Both the position numbers and the translations under genes were made by a program. From NCBI RefSeq assembly GCF_003173735.1, contig NZ_CP029551.1:4913001-4977000 (forward strand): DNA of 64,000 nt, in the 5' to 3' direction. Below are positions 50,137 to 58,052 of this stretch, one piece after another (position 1 is the stretch's first letter; each line of letters begins with the position of its first letter). The notes under the pieces are model-generated. The model had not been told where the DNA came from. It saw nothing but the letters and a program-made list of their open reading frames with translations, and searched no databases. This DNA is from Methylobacterium radiodurans (GTDB lineage: Bacteria > Pseudomonadota > Alphaproteobacteria > Rhizobiales > Beijerinckiaceae).

Positions 50137-51456
50137 ATGACAGAACCGGCCGACACCCTCAGGGCCCTCCGCCGCGGCGATCTCGCGGGCGCGCGCGTCC
50201 TGCGGCTGCCGCCGGGCCTCGCCGAATTCCCAACCGAGATCTTCGGGCTCGCCGACACGCTCGAACTCCTCGACATCGGCGGCAGCCCGCTCTGCGACCT
50301 GCCGCCGGATCTCTCGCGGCTGCGGCACCTGCGGGTGCTGTTCTGCTCCGGCGGTCGGTTCGCCTGCCTGCCGCCGGTGCTGGGCGATTGCCCGGCGCTG
50401 GAGCAGATCGGCTGCCGCGGCGCGGGTGTGGAGGCGGTGCCGGCCGAGGCCCTGCCGCCGCGCCTGCGCTGGCTCACGCTCACGGACAACCGGATCGCGG
50501 CCCTGCCGGCCGCGCTCGGCGAACGGCCGATGCTCCAGAAGCTGATGCTCTCCGGCAACCGGCTCTCCGCCCTGCCCGACAGCCTCGCGGGCGCGCCGAA
50601 TCTCGAACTCCTGCGCATTGCGGCGAACCGCTTCGCCGCACCCCCGGTCTGGCTCGCCGGCCTGCCGCGGCTCGCCTGGCTCGCCTGCGCGGGCAACCCG
50701 TTCGAGCCGCTGCTGCCGCTCGCGCCGATGCCCGACGTGCCCTGGGACGACCTCGAACCCGGCGCGCTTCTGGGTGAGGGCGCGTCGGGCCGGATCCACG
50801 CGGCCCGCTGGCGCCGCGCCGACGGGGCGCACGACGTCGCCTTGAAGCTGTTCAAGGGCACGATGACGAGCGACGGCCTGCCCGAGCGCGAGATGGCGGC
50901 CTGTCTCGCGGCCGGCGCCCACCCGAACCTCTCCGGCGGCCTCGGCCGGCTCGTCGGCCATCCCGAGAGCGCGGACGGGCTGCTGATGCCGCTCCTGCCG
51001 GCGGAATGGCGGGCGCTCGCCGGCCCGCCGAGCCTCGCGAGTTGCAGCCGGGACGTCTACGACGACAGCCTGCGCTTCGCGCCCGCGGTGGGCCTTCGCC
51101 TCGCGCGCGCCGCTGCCCTGGGGGCAGCGCATCTCCACGCCCGCGGGTTGATGCACGGCGATCTCTACGCCCACAACTTGCTCTGGGACGGGTCGGCCGG
51201 CGCGGCCGTGCTGAGCGATTTCGGCGCGGCCTGCGCCCTGCCAGAGGAGTCCGGCTTCGCATTCCAGCGGGTCGAGGTGCGGGCCTGGGGGCTGCTGCTC
51301 GGCGAGATTCTCGACCGCTGCGATCCGGTGCCCGCGGAGATGGCGGCCCTGCGCGCACTGGAGCGGGCCTGCGTTCAGCCGGACGTCGGCGCGCGGCCGC
51401 TGATGGCGGAGGTGGTGGATGCGCTAGACCAGGTCGGGACACCGGAGGCCGGCTGA
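50137..51456 (+). CDS. Leucine-rich repeat protein kinase
   Basis: 439 aa. Residues about 15-195 are bacterial leucine-rich repeats (RLRWLTLTDNRIAALPAALGE, LQKLMLSGNRLSALPDSLAG, LELLRIAANRFAAPP). Residues about 205-430 form a Hanks-type kinase: Gly loop LLGEGASGRIHAARW, ATP Lys 237 (VALKLFK), catalytic loop MHGDLYAHNLL (HGD instead of HRD, Asp 342) and SDFGAA (Asp 361). No membrane helix, so a cytosolic kinase sensing protein partners is likely. Divergent from the JetB/JetC-like operon; a functional tie is only a hypothesis. Confidence 0.88.
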   Translation: MTEPADTLRALRRGDLAGARVLRLPPGLAEFPTEIFGLADTLELLDIGGSPLCDLPPDLSRLRHLRVLFCSGGRFACLPPVLGDCPALEQIGCRGAGVEAVPAEALPPRLRWLTLTDNRIAALPAALGERPMLQKLMLSGNRLSALPDSLAGAPNLELLRIAANRFAAPPVWLAGLPRLAWLACAGNPFEPLLPLAPMPDVPWDDLEPGALLGEGASGRIHAARWRRADGAHDVALKLFKGTMTSDGLPEREMAACLAAGAHPNLSGGLGRLVGHPESADGLLMPLLPAEWRALAGPPSLASCSRDVYDDSLRFAPAVGLRLARAAALGAAHLHARGLMHGDLYAHNLLWDGSAGAAVLSDFGAACALPEESGFAFQRVEVRAWGLLLGEILDRCDPVPAEMAALRALERACVQPDVGARPLMAEVVDALDQVGTPEAG

Positions 51457-51476
51457 TCGGTCCGGGACGGCGGACC

Positions 51477-51716
51477 CCTCTCCCCGCGCGCGGGGAGAGG
51501 CCTGTCTGCACCTCGTCGTGCAGACCGGAAGCGAAGGCGAAGCCGGAGTGGCGGTGAGGGGGCTTCGACGAAGGAGGCTCTTACGGACAAGCCCCCTCAC
51601 CATCGGGCCGATACCTTTGGGATCGATGCGCCGCCTCGCCGCGCCGACGACAGGATCGTCGCGGCCCTCTCCCCGCAGGCGGGGAGAGGGCATGTCTGAA
51701 TTCCTGCGGCCAGACC
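51477..51716. repeat. Structured intergenic repeat element with three hairpins
   Basis: A 24-bp perfect palindrome at 51477-51500 and a related palindrome at 51664-51691 (13-bp arms, 2-nt loop) each start a repeated unit of about 52 bp; the units are direct repeats, mostly identical, and each continues into a second small stem (GTCTG...CAGAC). Between them GGTGAGGGGGCTT (51553) pairs perfectly with AAGCCCCCTCACC (51589). The element fills the gap between two convergent genes. It looks like a dispersed palindromic repeat or mini-transposon relic. Confidence 0.7.
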
Positions 51717-51720
51717 TTCT

Positions 51721-52482
51721 TCAGCGCCGCGCGCAGAGCGCCAGCGCCGGCCCGTTCACGTGGTCGGGTTCGTCGAAGTCGATCGTCACGGTGAAGCCGC
51801 GATCGCGGAAATAGGCGAGCAGGCTATCGCGCTCCAGCCAGACCGCGTGGCTCTCACCGCCGCCGCTGAAGCCCTGCCAGGACTTTGCGACGTCCGGGTA
51901 GAGCCGGCGCGCGCCGCGATAGGGCGTGCCGCCGATCGGCAGTGGCGGCCAGAACAGGGCGCGATCGGCGCGGGTTGCAACGATGTCGCCCTGGTGGACG
52001 TGCGTCCACAGGAAGACCCGGTCGGTGCGCGCCGTGATCAGGTCGAGCAGGCGCAGCGGCTCGGCCATGTGGTAGAGCACGCCGCAGGCGATTACCGCGT
52101 CGAAGCGCCCGCAGGTCTCCAGGAAGGGCAGGAAGCTGCCGAGCTTGAATCGGGTCCGGGTGAGGCCGAACAGCTCCTTCACGCACAGGCACTTGAGGAA
52201 GGCGCGTGGGTTCGCCTCGATCGAGGTGACCGAGCGGGCGCCGAGGCCCTCCAGCAGCGTCGCGTGCGCGCCCTCCAGGGGGCCCAGTTCCAGCACGTCG
52301 AGATCCGCGAAGGGGCCGATCTGCGCGTTCGCCCAGTGCAGGCGATGGTCGGCGAACAGCTCGGCGTGGCCGGGCTCGGCCACGAGATCGCCGGGCATCC
52401 GCGAGGACCACTCCCCCTGGAACAGATCGACGATGTTCTGATCGGACGGGCCGACGTCCAGAAGCTTCGATTCAATGGCCAT
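51721..52482 (-). CDS. Class I SAM-dependent methyltransferase
   Basis: 253 aa. SAM-binding motif region DLDVLELGPLEGAHATLLEGLGARSVTSIEAN, with ELGPLEG in place of the classical GxGxG, then FDAVIACGVLYHMAEPLRLLDLI and late DHVNGPALALC. The pattern resembles methyltransferases associated with glycan or small-molecule modification. Substrate unknown. The ATG at 52482 follows a weak RBS. The gene end lies 4 bp from the structured repeat. Confidence 0.8.
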   Translation of the reverse strand: MAIESKLLDVGPSDQNIVDLFQGEWSSRMPGDLVAEPGHAELFADHRLHWANAQIGPFADLDVLELGPLEGAHATLLEGLGARSVTSIEANPRAFLKCLCVKELFGLTRTRFKLGSFLPFLETCGRFDAVIACGVLYHMAEPLRLLDLITARTDRVFLWTHVHQGDIVATRADRALFWPPLPIGGTPYRGARRLYPDVAKSWQGFSGGGESHAVWLERDSLLAYFRDRGFTVTIDFDEPDHVNGPALALCARR

Positions 52483-52579
52483 CGTGGTTCCCGCGGAGAG
52501 CCGGCGCGCCGGCTGCCCGTCGTCTAGAGACGAACGCGGCCGAGGACCAGTCGATGGCCAGCCGAGGGGCCTCTCCGGC

Positions 52580-52873
52580 TCAGGAGGCCGTGGAGTGCCG
52601 GCCGCCGAGATCGCAGCGCTGCGGGCCGCTGCCGTCGAGATAGGTCGGCCGCACCAGCCCACCCCGGGCCTCGCAGTGCCGGCGGAAATCGCCCTCCGGC
52701 CGGTGGAAGCTCCAGATCATCACCATCGGCAGGATCATCACGAGGCAGATGCTGCCGATCACCAGGGCCGCCGCCAGCGCGCTGCCGCGCATCGGCTCCG
52801 GCGGTATGGGCCGTTCCGGAGGCAGCGGCGCCAGGAAGGCCAGGGTCAGCCCGAACCAGTCGAGGGCGCTCAT
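52580..52873 (-). CDS. Small membrane protein, hypothetical
   Basis: 97 aa. One strong transmembrane helix (ALAAALVIGSICLVMILPMVMIWSF, about 38-62), a Pro-rich N-terminal part and a C-terminal domain with CEARGGLVRPTYLDGSGPQRCDLG, two Cys and a conserved-looking Arg/Gly pattern. No family recognised. The ATG at 52873 (MSALDWFG) is preferred to one six codons upstream. Confidence 0.6.
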   Translation of the reverse strand: MSALDWFGLTLAFLAPLPPERPIPPEPMRGSALAAALVIGSICLVMILPMVMIWSFHRPEGDFRRHCEARGGLVRPTYLDGSGPQRCDLGGRHSTAS

Positions 52874-52890
52874 CCGCCGCTCCGCTCGCA

Positions 52891-52922
52891 AGAGGCGCCC
52901 GCGGATCGGCCCGGGCGCCTCT
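52891..52922 (-). terminator. Terminator between terC and the small membrane protein gene
   Basis: Perfect 11-bp stem (AGAGGCGCCCG with CGGGCGCCTCT), 10-nt loop. On the minus strand it lies 62 bp after the terC stop. The T-run is short. Confidence 0.55.
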
Positions 52923-52983
52923 TCATTCTAGGGCCGGGCAGGCCGCCTTGCGAGGCGCGCCCGGCGCGCGGGATGGTCGCGCC

Positions 52984-54018
52984 TCACGCGCGGCCGCCGG
53001 CCTCCGCCCTGTGCTCGCCGGCCCCGTGCTCCGAGGCGTGGGCGATGGCACCCCGGGTGCGCCAGAGGCTGTAGGCGACGCCGCCCGCGAGCAGCACCAG
53101 CGTGACCACGAGCGAGACCCAGGCCGGGACGTGGACCAGCTCGAAGGTGTCGGCAACCACGATCTTGGCGCCGATGAAGATCAGGATCAGCGCGAGCGCC
53201 GTCTTGAGGTAGGCGAAGCGGTCCACCATCGCGGCGAGCGCGAAGTAGAGCGCGCGCAGCCCCAGGATGGCGAAGATGTTCGAGGTGTAGACGATGTAGG
53301 TGTCGGTGGTGATCGCGAAGATCGCCGGCACGCTGTCGACGGCGAAGAGCACGTCGGCGGCGTTCACCAGCACCAGCGCGAAGGCCATCGGCGTCAGGAA
53401 GGTGGCGAGCTTGCCCGTCTTCGGGTCGGTCTTGCGCACGAGGAAGCGCTGGCCGTGCAGCTCCGGCGTCACCCGCAGCCGGCGCTGCAGGAAGCGCACC
53501 ATGGCGCTGTCGCGGATGTCGCCCTCCTCCTGTTCGCGGGAGAACAGCATCTTGGCGCCGGCATAGATCAGGAAGGCGGCGAAGATCGACAGGACCCAGT
53601 GGGCCTGGTTCACCAGGGCGGCGCCGAGGCCGATCATCAGGCCGCGCAGCAGCACCGCGGCGAGGATGCCCCAGACCAGAACCCGGTGCTGCGCCGCCCG
53701 GGGGATGCCGAGAGACGTCAGGATCACCGCGATCACGAAGACGTTGTCCATCGACAGCGACTTCTCGATCACGAGGCCGGTCACGTATTCCTGGGCCGGC
53801 TGGGGGCCCATGTACCACCAGATCCAGCCGCCGAAGGCGAGGCCGAGGCCGAAGTAGAAGGCGGTGAGGAGGAGGCTCTCCTTTACGCCGATCTCGTGGT
53901 TCTTGTCCCGGTGCAGCAGACCGAGATCGAAGGCGAGAAGGCCGATGACGAGGGCGTGGAAGCCGATCCACATCCAGATCGGCTTGCCGAGCCACGCGTA
54001 GGTGAGAATGTCCATCAT
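52984..54018 (-). CDS. TerC family integral membrane protein
   Basis: 344 aa with about nine membrane helices and the TerC/Alx signatures: LSMDNVFVIAVILTSLGIP, with the family Asp-Asn, and DVLFAVDSVPAIFAITTDTYIVYTSNIFAILGLRALYF. Members are implicated in metal (manganese) export or tellurite resistance. The His/Glu-rich C-terminal end (HASEHGAGEHRAE) could bind metal. I could not find a convincing yybP-ykoY manganese riboswitch in the 188-bp leader. The start may be 54018 or the next codon. Confidence 0.9.
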   Translation of the reverse strand: MMDILTYAWLGKPIWMWIGFHALVIGLLAFDLGLLHRDKNHEIGVKESLLLTAFYFGLGLAFGGWIWWYMGPQPAQEYVTGLVIEKSLSMDNVFVIAVILTSLGIPRAAQHRVLVWGILAAVLLRGLMIGLGAALVNQAHWVLSIFAAFLIYAGAKMLFSREQEEGDIRDSAMVRFLQRRLRVTPELHGQRFLVRKTDPKTGKLATFLTPMAFALVLVNAADVLFAVDSVPAIFAITTDTYIVYTSNIFAILGLRALYFALAAMVDRFAYLKTALALILIFIGAKIVVADTFELVHVPAWVSLVVTLVLLAGGVAYSLWRTRGAIAHASEHGAGEHRAEAGGRA

Positions 54019-54206
54019 GGGGGCGCGATGCTCCTGACGAGGGGGCATCGGCTCCGACATCACGGGAGCATGAGGACGCATCCCGCCAGAGGGGCCCGCA
54101 GCCGACCGGCGCGAGGTGGGGCGCCATGCGGCGCGATTCAAGGACACAGATTAAAGGATACACCTACGCTTGACAGGCCGGCGCCCGGCCGCCTCATGCC
54201 GGGCGC

Positions 54207-55445
54207 ATGCCGTTGGAGACACAGAACCAGGATCTCGCCGTGGTTGGCGGCGGCCCCGCCGGTCTCGCCGCGGCCGAGCGTCTGGCCGAGGCCGGCCACA
54301 CCGTCACGGTCTACGAGCGCATGCCGTCCGTGGCGCGCCGCCTGCTGATCGCGGGCCGGGGCGGGCTCAATCTTACCCACAGCGAGGCGCTGCCGGACTT
54401 CCTCGCCCGCTACCACCCGGCCGGCAGCCTGGAGCCCGCCATCCGGGCCTTCCCGCCCGAGGCGCTGCGCGCCTGGTGCGAGGGGCTCGGGCAGCCGACC
54501 TTCGTCGGGTCGAGCGGGCGCGTCTTCCCGCGCGCCTTCAAGGCCTCGCCGCTGCTGCGGGCCTGGCTCGGGCGGCTCGACGGGCTCGGTGTCCGCATCC
54601 GCACCCGGCACAGGCTTGCGGCGATCGACGGCCGGACGCTCGTCCTCGACGCGCCGGACGGTCCGCTTCGCCACGCGCCCAGGGCAGCGCTCCTGGCGCT
54701 CGGCGGCGCGAGCTGGCCGCGGCTCGGCTCGGACGGCTCCTGGGTCGGGCTCGTCGAAGGGCTCGGCGTCCCGGTCGCGCCGCTGCGGCCGGCCAATGTC
54801 GGCTTCCGGGTGGCGTGGTCCGAGGTGTTCCGGGCGCGCTTCGCGGGCGAGCCGGTGAAGCGCGTGGCACTCAGCGCCGGCGGGCGGCAGGTGCGCGGCG
54901 AGATGGTGGTGACGCGCACCGGCCTCGAAGGCGGCGCGGTCTACGCGCTCGGGCGCGTCCTGCGGGAGGCGGCGGAGGCGGAAGGGTCGGCCGTCCTGAC
55001 CCTCGACCTGCGGCCGGACCTCCCGGAGGCGGATCTGGCAACGCGCCTCGCGCGAGCCCGGCCCGGCGAATCCACGGCGAGCCGCCTGCGCAAGGCGGCC
55101 GGGCTCGCGCCCGTCGCGGCGGGGCTGCTGCGCGAGTCTCTCGGCGGCCCGCTGCCCGCCGAGCCGCGCGCCCTCGCCGCCCGGATCAAGGCCGCGCGCC
55201 TCACCCTCGACGGGCCGGAGGCGATCGCGCGCGCGATCTCGACCGCGGGCGGCCTGCGGGGCGTCGACGCGCGCTTCATGCTGCCGGAGCGGCCCGGCCT
55301 GTTCGCGGCGGGCGAGATGCTCGATTGGGAGGCGCCTACCGGCGGCTACCTGCTGCAGGGCGCCTTCGCCTCCGGCCGGGCGGCGGCGGCTGGCATGCTC
55401 GCATGGCTCCGGGACCTTCCGGCGGAGCGAGGAGACGCGGCATGA
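54207..55445 (+). CDS. HI0933-type FAD-dependent oxidoreductase (TIGR03862-like flavoprotein)
   Basis: 412 aa. N-terminal dinucleotide-binding fold LAVVGGGPAGLAAAERLAEAGHTVTVYE, then RRLLIAGRGGLNLTHSE (the HI0933 RKxxxSGxGxCNxTN-like region), FVGSSGRVFPRAFKASPLLRAWL, and the C-terminal LFAAGEMLDWEAPTGGYLLQGAFASGRAAA. These motifs define the HI0933/TIGR03862 family, predicted flavoproteins without assigned reaction. Its stop overlaps the next start (ATGA), indicating coupling to the spermidine-synthase-like gene. Confidence 0.88.
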   Translation: MPLETQNQDLAVVGGGPAGLAAAERLAEAGHTVTVYERMPSVARRLLIAGRGGLNLTHSEALPDFLARYHPAGSLEPAIRAFPPEALRAWCEGLGQPTFVGSSGRVFPRAFKASPLLRAWLGRLDGLGVRIRTRHRLAAIDGRTLVLDAPDGPLRHAPRAALLALGGASWPRLGSDGSWVGLVEGLGVPVAPLRPANVGFRVAWSEVFRARFAGEPVKRVALSAGGRQVRGEMVVTRTGLEGGAVYALGRVLREAAEAEGSAVLTLDLRPDLPEADLATRLARARPGESTASRLRKAAGLAPVAAGLLRESLGGPLPAEPRALAARIKAARLTLDGPEAIARAISTAGGLRGVDARFMLPERPGLFAAGEMLDWEAPTGGYLLQGAFASGRAAAAGMLAWLRDLPAERGDAA

Positions 55446-56128
55446 TCCCTTGGGTCCACATCGACACGGGCACGATCCCGAACGGCGGCGGCACCCTGCG
55501 GCTGATGCGGCGGGGGCAAGAATTCTCGATCCAGCTCGGCCAGAACGAGCTGATGAACAGCCGCCTCAGCGGCTCCGAGGTGGCGCTGGCCGAACTTGCC
55601 TGCGGCCGGATCGCCGCGCGCTCGGGTGCACGCGTCCTGATCGGCGGGCTCGGCATGGGCTTCACCCTGCGGGCCGCGCTCCAGACGCTCCCGGAGCGGG
55701 CCCTGGTGGAGGTGGCCGAACTCGTGCCCTCCGTCGCAGCCTGGGCGCGGGGGCCCCTCGCCGAGGTGTTCGGCGGCATCCTCGACGACCCCCGGGTGCG
55801 GCTCCTCCAGACGGATGTGGCTGCCCCGATCGGCGCCGCGCGGGCGGTCTACGACGCGATCCTGCTCGACGTGGACAACGGGCCGGACGGCCTGACCCAT
55901 CCGGGCAATGACCGCCTCTACGACCACGGCGGCCTCGGTCTCGCCCGAAGAGCCCTGCGGCCGGGGGGCGTGCTCGCCGTCTGGTCGGCCCATCCGGACG
56001 CAGCCTTCACCCGGCGGCTGCGAGACGCCGGCTTCACGGTCGAGGAGGTGCCGGTGCGGGCCAACGGCCGGCGCGGCGGGGCGCGCCACAGGATCTGGCT
56101 GGCGGCGCGGCCGGACGGCGCGCGCTGA
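55442..56128 (+). CDS. Spermidine-synthase-like methyltransferase-fold protein
   Basis: 228 aa. Rossmann-type fold with RVLIGGLGMGFTLRAALQTLPERALVEVAELVP, then YDAILLDVDNGPDGLTHPGNDRLYD and LRPGGVLAVWSAHPDAAFTRRL, characteristic of spermidine synthase-like proteins. The N-terminal tetramerisation strand of true SpeE is short here. The substrate is unknown; decarboxylated SAM cannot be assumed. It overlaps the flavoprotein gene by 4 bp. Confidence 0.8.
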   Translation: MIPWVHIDTGTIPNGGGTLRLMRRGQEFSIQLGQNELMNSRLSGSEVALAELACGRIAARSGARVLIGGLGMGFTLRAALQTLPERALVEVAELVPSVAAWARGPLAEVFGGILDDPRVRLLQTDVAAPIGAARAVYDAILLDVDNGPDGLTHPGNDRLYDHGGLGLARRALRPGGVLAVWSAHPDAAFTRRLRDAGFTVEEVPVRANGRRGGARHRIWLAARPDGAR

Positions 56129-56189
56129 AGCCCTCGCCGCCGCCCGGATGGATCGCGCGCTCTTAGCGATGAGCTGTTCGGGAACCGAG

Positions 56190-57098
<909 letters not shown>

Positions 57099-57140
57099 TC
57101 AGCCTCCGGTCAACCCGGAATGGCGACACCGTCCGTCCCC

Positions 57141-57170
57141 GCAATCCACAGCTGTCCACAGCAACCCACA
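57141..57170. repeat. Three 10-bp phased DnaA-box-like repeats
   Basis: Tandem ten-mers GCAATCCACA, GCTGTCCACA, GCAACCCACA. Each ends in the CCACA half of the TTATCCACA DnaA box, spaced one helical turn apart. They lie about 60 bp upstream of the SOS box of imuA. DnaA binding is conjecture. Confidence 0.4.
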
Positions 57171-57226
57171 GGCTAAGTGTCTGAATGAAGGGCCTCACTG
57201 GCCTCCGGGACGCACGATGCCTTTAT

Positions 57227-57241
57227 GTTCTTGCTTTGTTC
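57227..57241 (+). promoter_or_regulatory. LexA SOS box of the imuA-imuB operon
   Basis: GTTC (57227-57230), seven bases, GTTC (57238-57241): an exact match to the alphaproteobacterial LexA operator GTTC-N7-GTTC, 40 bp upstream of imuA. The overlapping ATG at 57225 is therefore unlikely to be the start of translation. Confidence 0.8.
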
Positions 57242-57281
57242 TTTGCATCGAGGATTCCTGGGCCGGGTCGGAGCCGACAGG

Positions 57282-58052
57282 ATGGAGCCTCAACGTGATG
57301 GATCGGACGAAGACCTGCTCCCCTCGACCAGTCCGGCCGCGCGGGCCGAGCGGATCGAGGCGTTGCGCGCCCGGATCGTGCTGCCGGATGCCGCGTCCTG
57401 CCCGCTCCTACCCCTCGGTGTCCCCCTCATCGACTGGTGTCTCCCCGGCGGGCTCGGGCTCGGCCTGCCGCACGAGGTCGTGCCGGACGGGCCGGGCGAC
57501 GAGGCCGCCTCTCTCGGCTTCGCGCTCGCGCTGGTGGCGCGCCGGCTGGCGGAGGCGACCGGGGAGGCGCTCCTCGTCCTCGCCCCAGGCCACCCCCTCC
57601 CCTACGGCCACGGCCTTGCCGGGCTCGGGCTCGATCCGGAGCGCCTGCTCATCCTGGAGGTCGGCAGCGAGGCGGATGTGTTCCGCGCGCTCGAGGCGGC
57701 GCTGCAGTCCCGTGCCCTGCGGGCCGTCGCGGGGCTGGTGAGCGAGGGGCTGCCGCTCATCGCTGGCCGCCGTCTCCGGATCGTCGGCGGCGACGCGCTG
57801 CTGCTGGTCCTGCGCCCGACCGGCGCCGAGCAGCCGAACGGCGCCGCGACGCGCTGGCGGATCGCCGCGGCGCCGGCGGCCCGCGACTGCTTCGGCCATC
57901 CGGTCGCGCCCCGCTGGCGCCTCCGGCTCGACCGCTGCCGCAACGGCCGCACCGGCACCTGGATCGTGGAGTGGGACCGTGCCGCGCGTCGTTTCGGTCT
58001 GGCTGAGAGACTGGCCGGTCACGCGTCTGCGGCGGGCGGGCGGCGTTCCTGA
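57282..58052 (+). CDS. imuA: SOS mutasome protein ImuA
   Basis: 256 aa. RecA-like NTPase-related fold without a canonical Walker A: PLGVPLIDWCLPGGLGLGLPHEVV, then ALLVLAPGHPLPYGHGLAGLGLDPERLLILEVG and RDCFGHPVAPRWRLRLDRCRNGRTGTWIVEWD, the typical ImuA C-terminus. It works with ImuB and the error-prone polymerase DnaE2 in damage-induced mutagenesis. The ATG at 57282 has GGAG 8 nt upstream and lies after the LexA box. It overlaps imuB by 74 bp in another frame. Confidence 0.88.
   Translation: MEPQRDGSDEDLLPSTSPAARAERIEALRARIVLPDAASCPLLPLGVPLIDWCLPGGLGLGLPHEVVPDGPGDEAASLGFALALVARRLAEATGEALLVLAPGHPLPYGHGLAGLGLDPERLLILEVGSEADVFRALEAALQSRALRAVAGLVSEGLPLIAGRRLRIVGGDALLLVLRPTGAEQPNGAATRWRIAAAPAARDCFGHPVAPRWRLRLDRCRNGRTGTWIVEWDRAARRFGLAERLAGHASAAGGRRS

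Noticed and set aside
54019..54206. Possible yybP-ykoY manganese riboswitch before terC
   Set aside because: I looked for the conserved loop sequences in the leader and could not fit the two-helix consensus.
57225..57281. Upstream ATG extending imuA by 19 codons
   Set aside because: It overlaps the LexA box and lacks an RBS; the ATG at 57282 has one.
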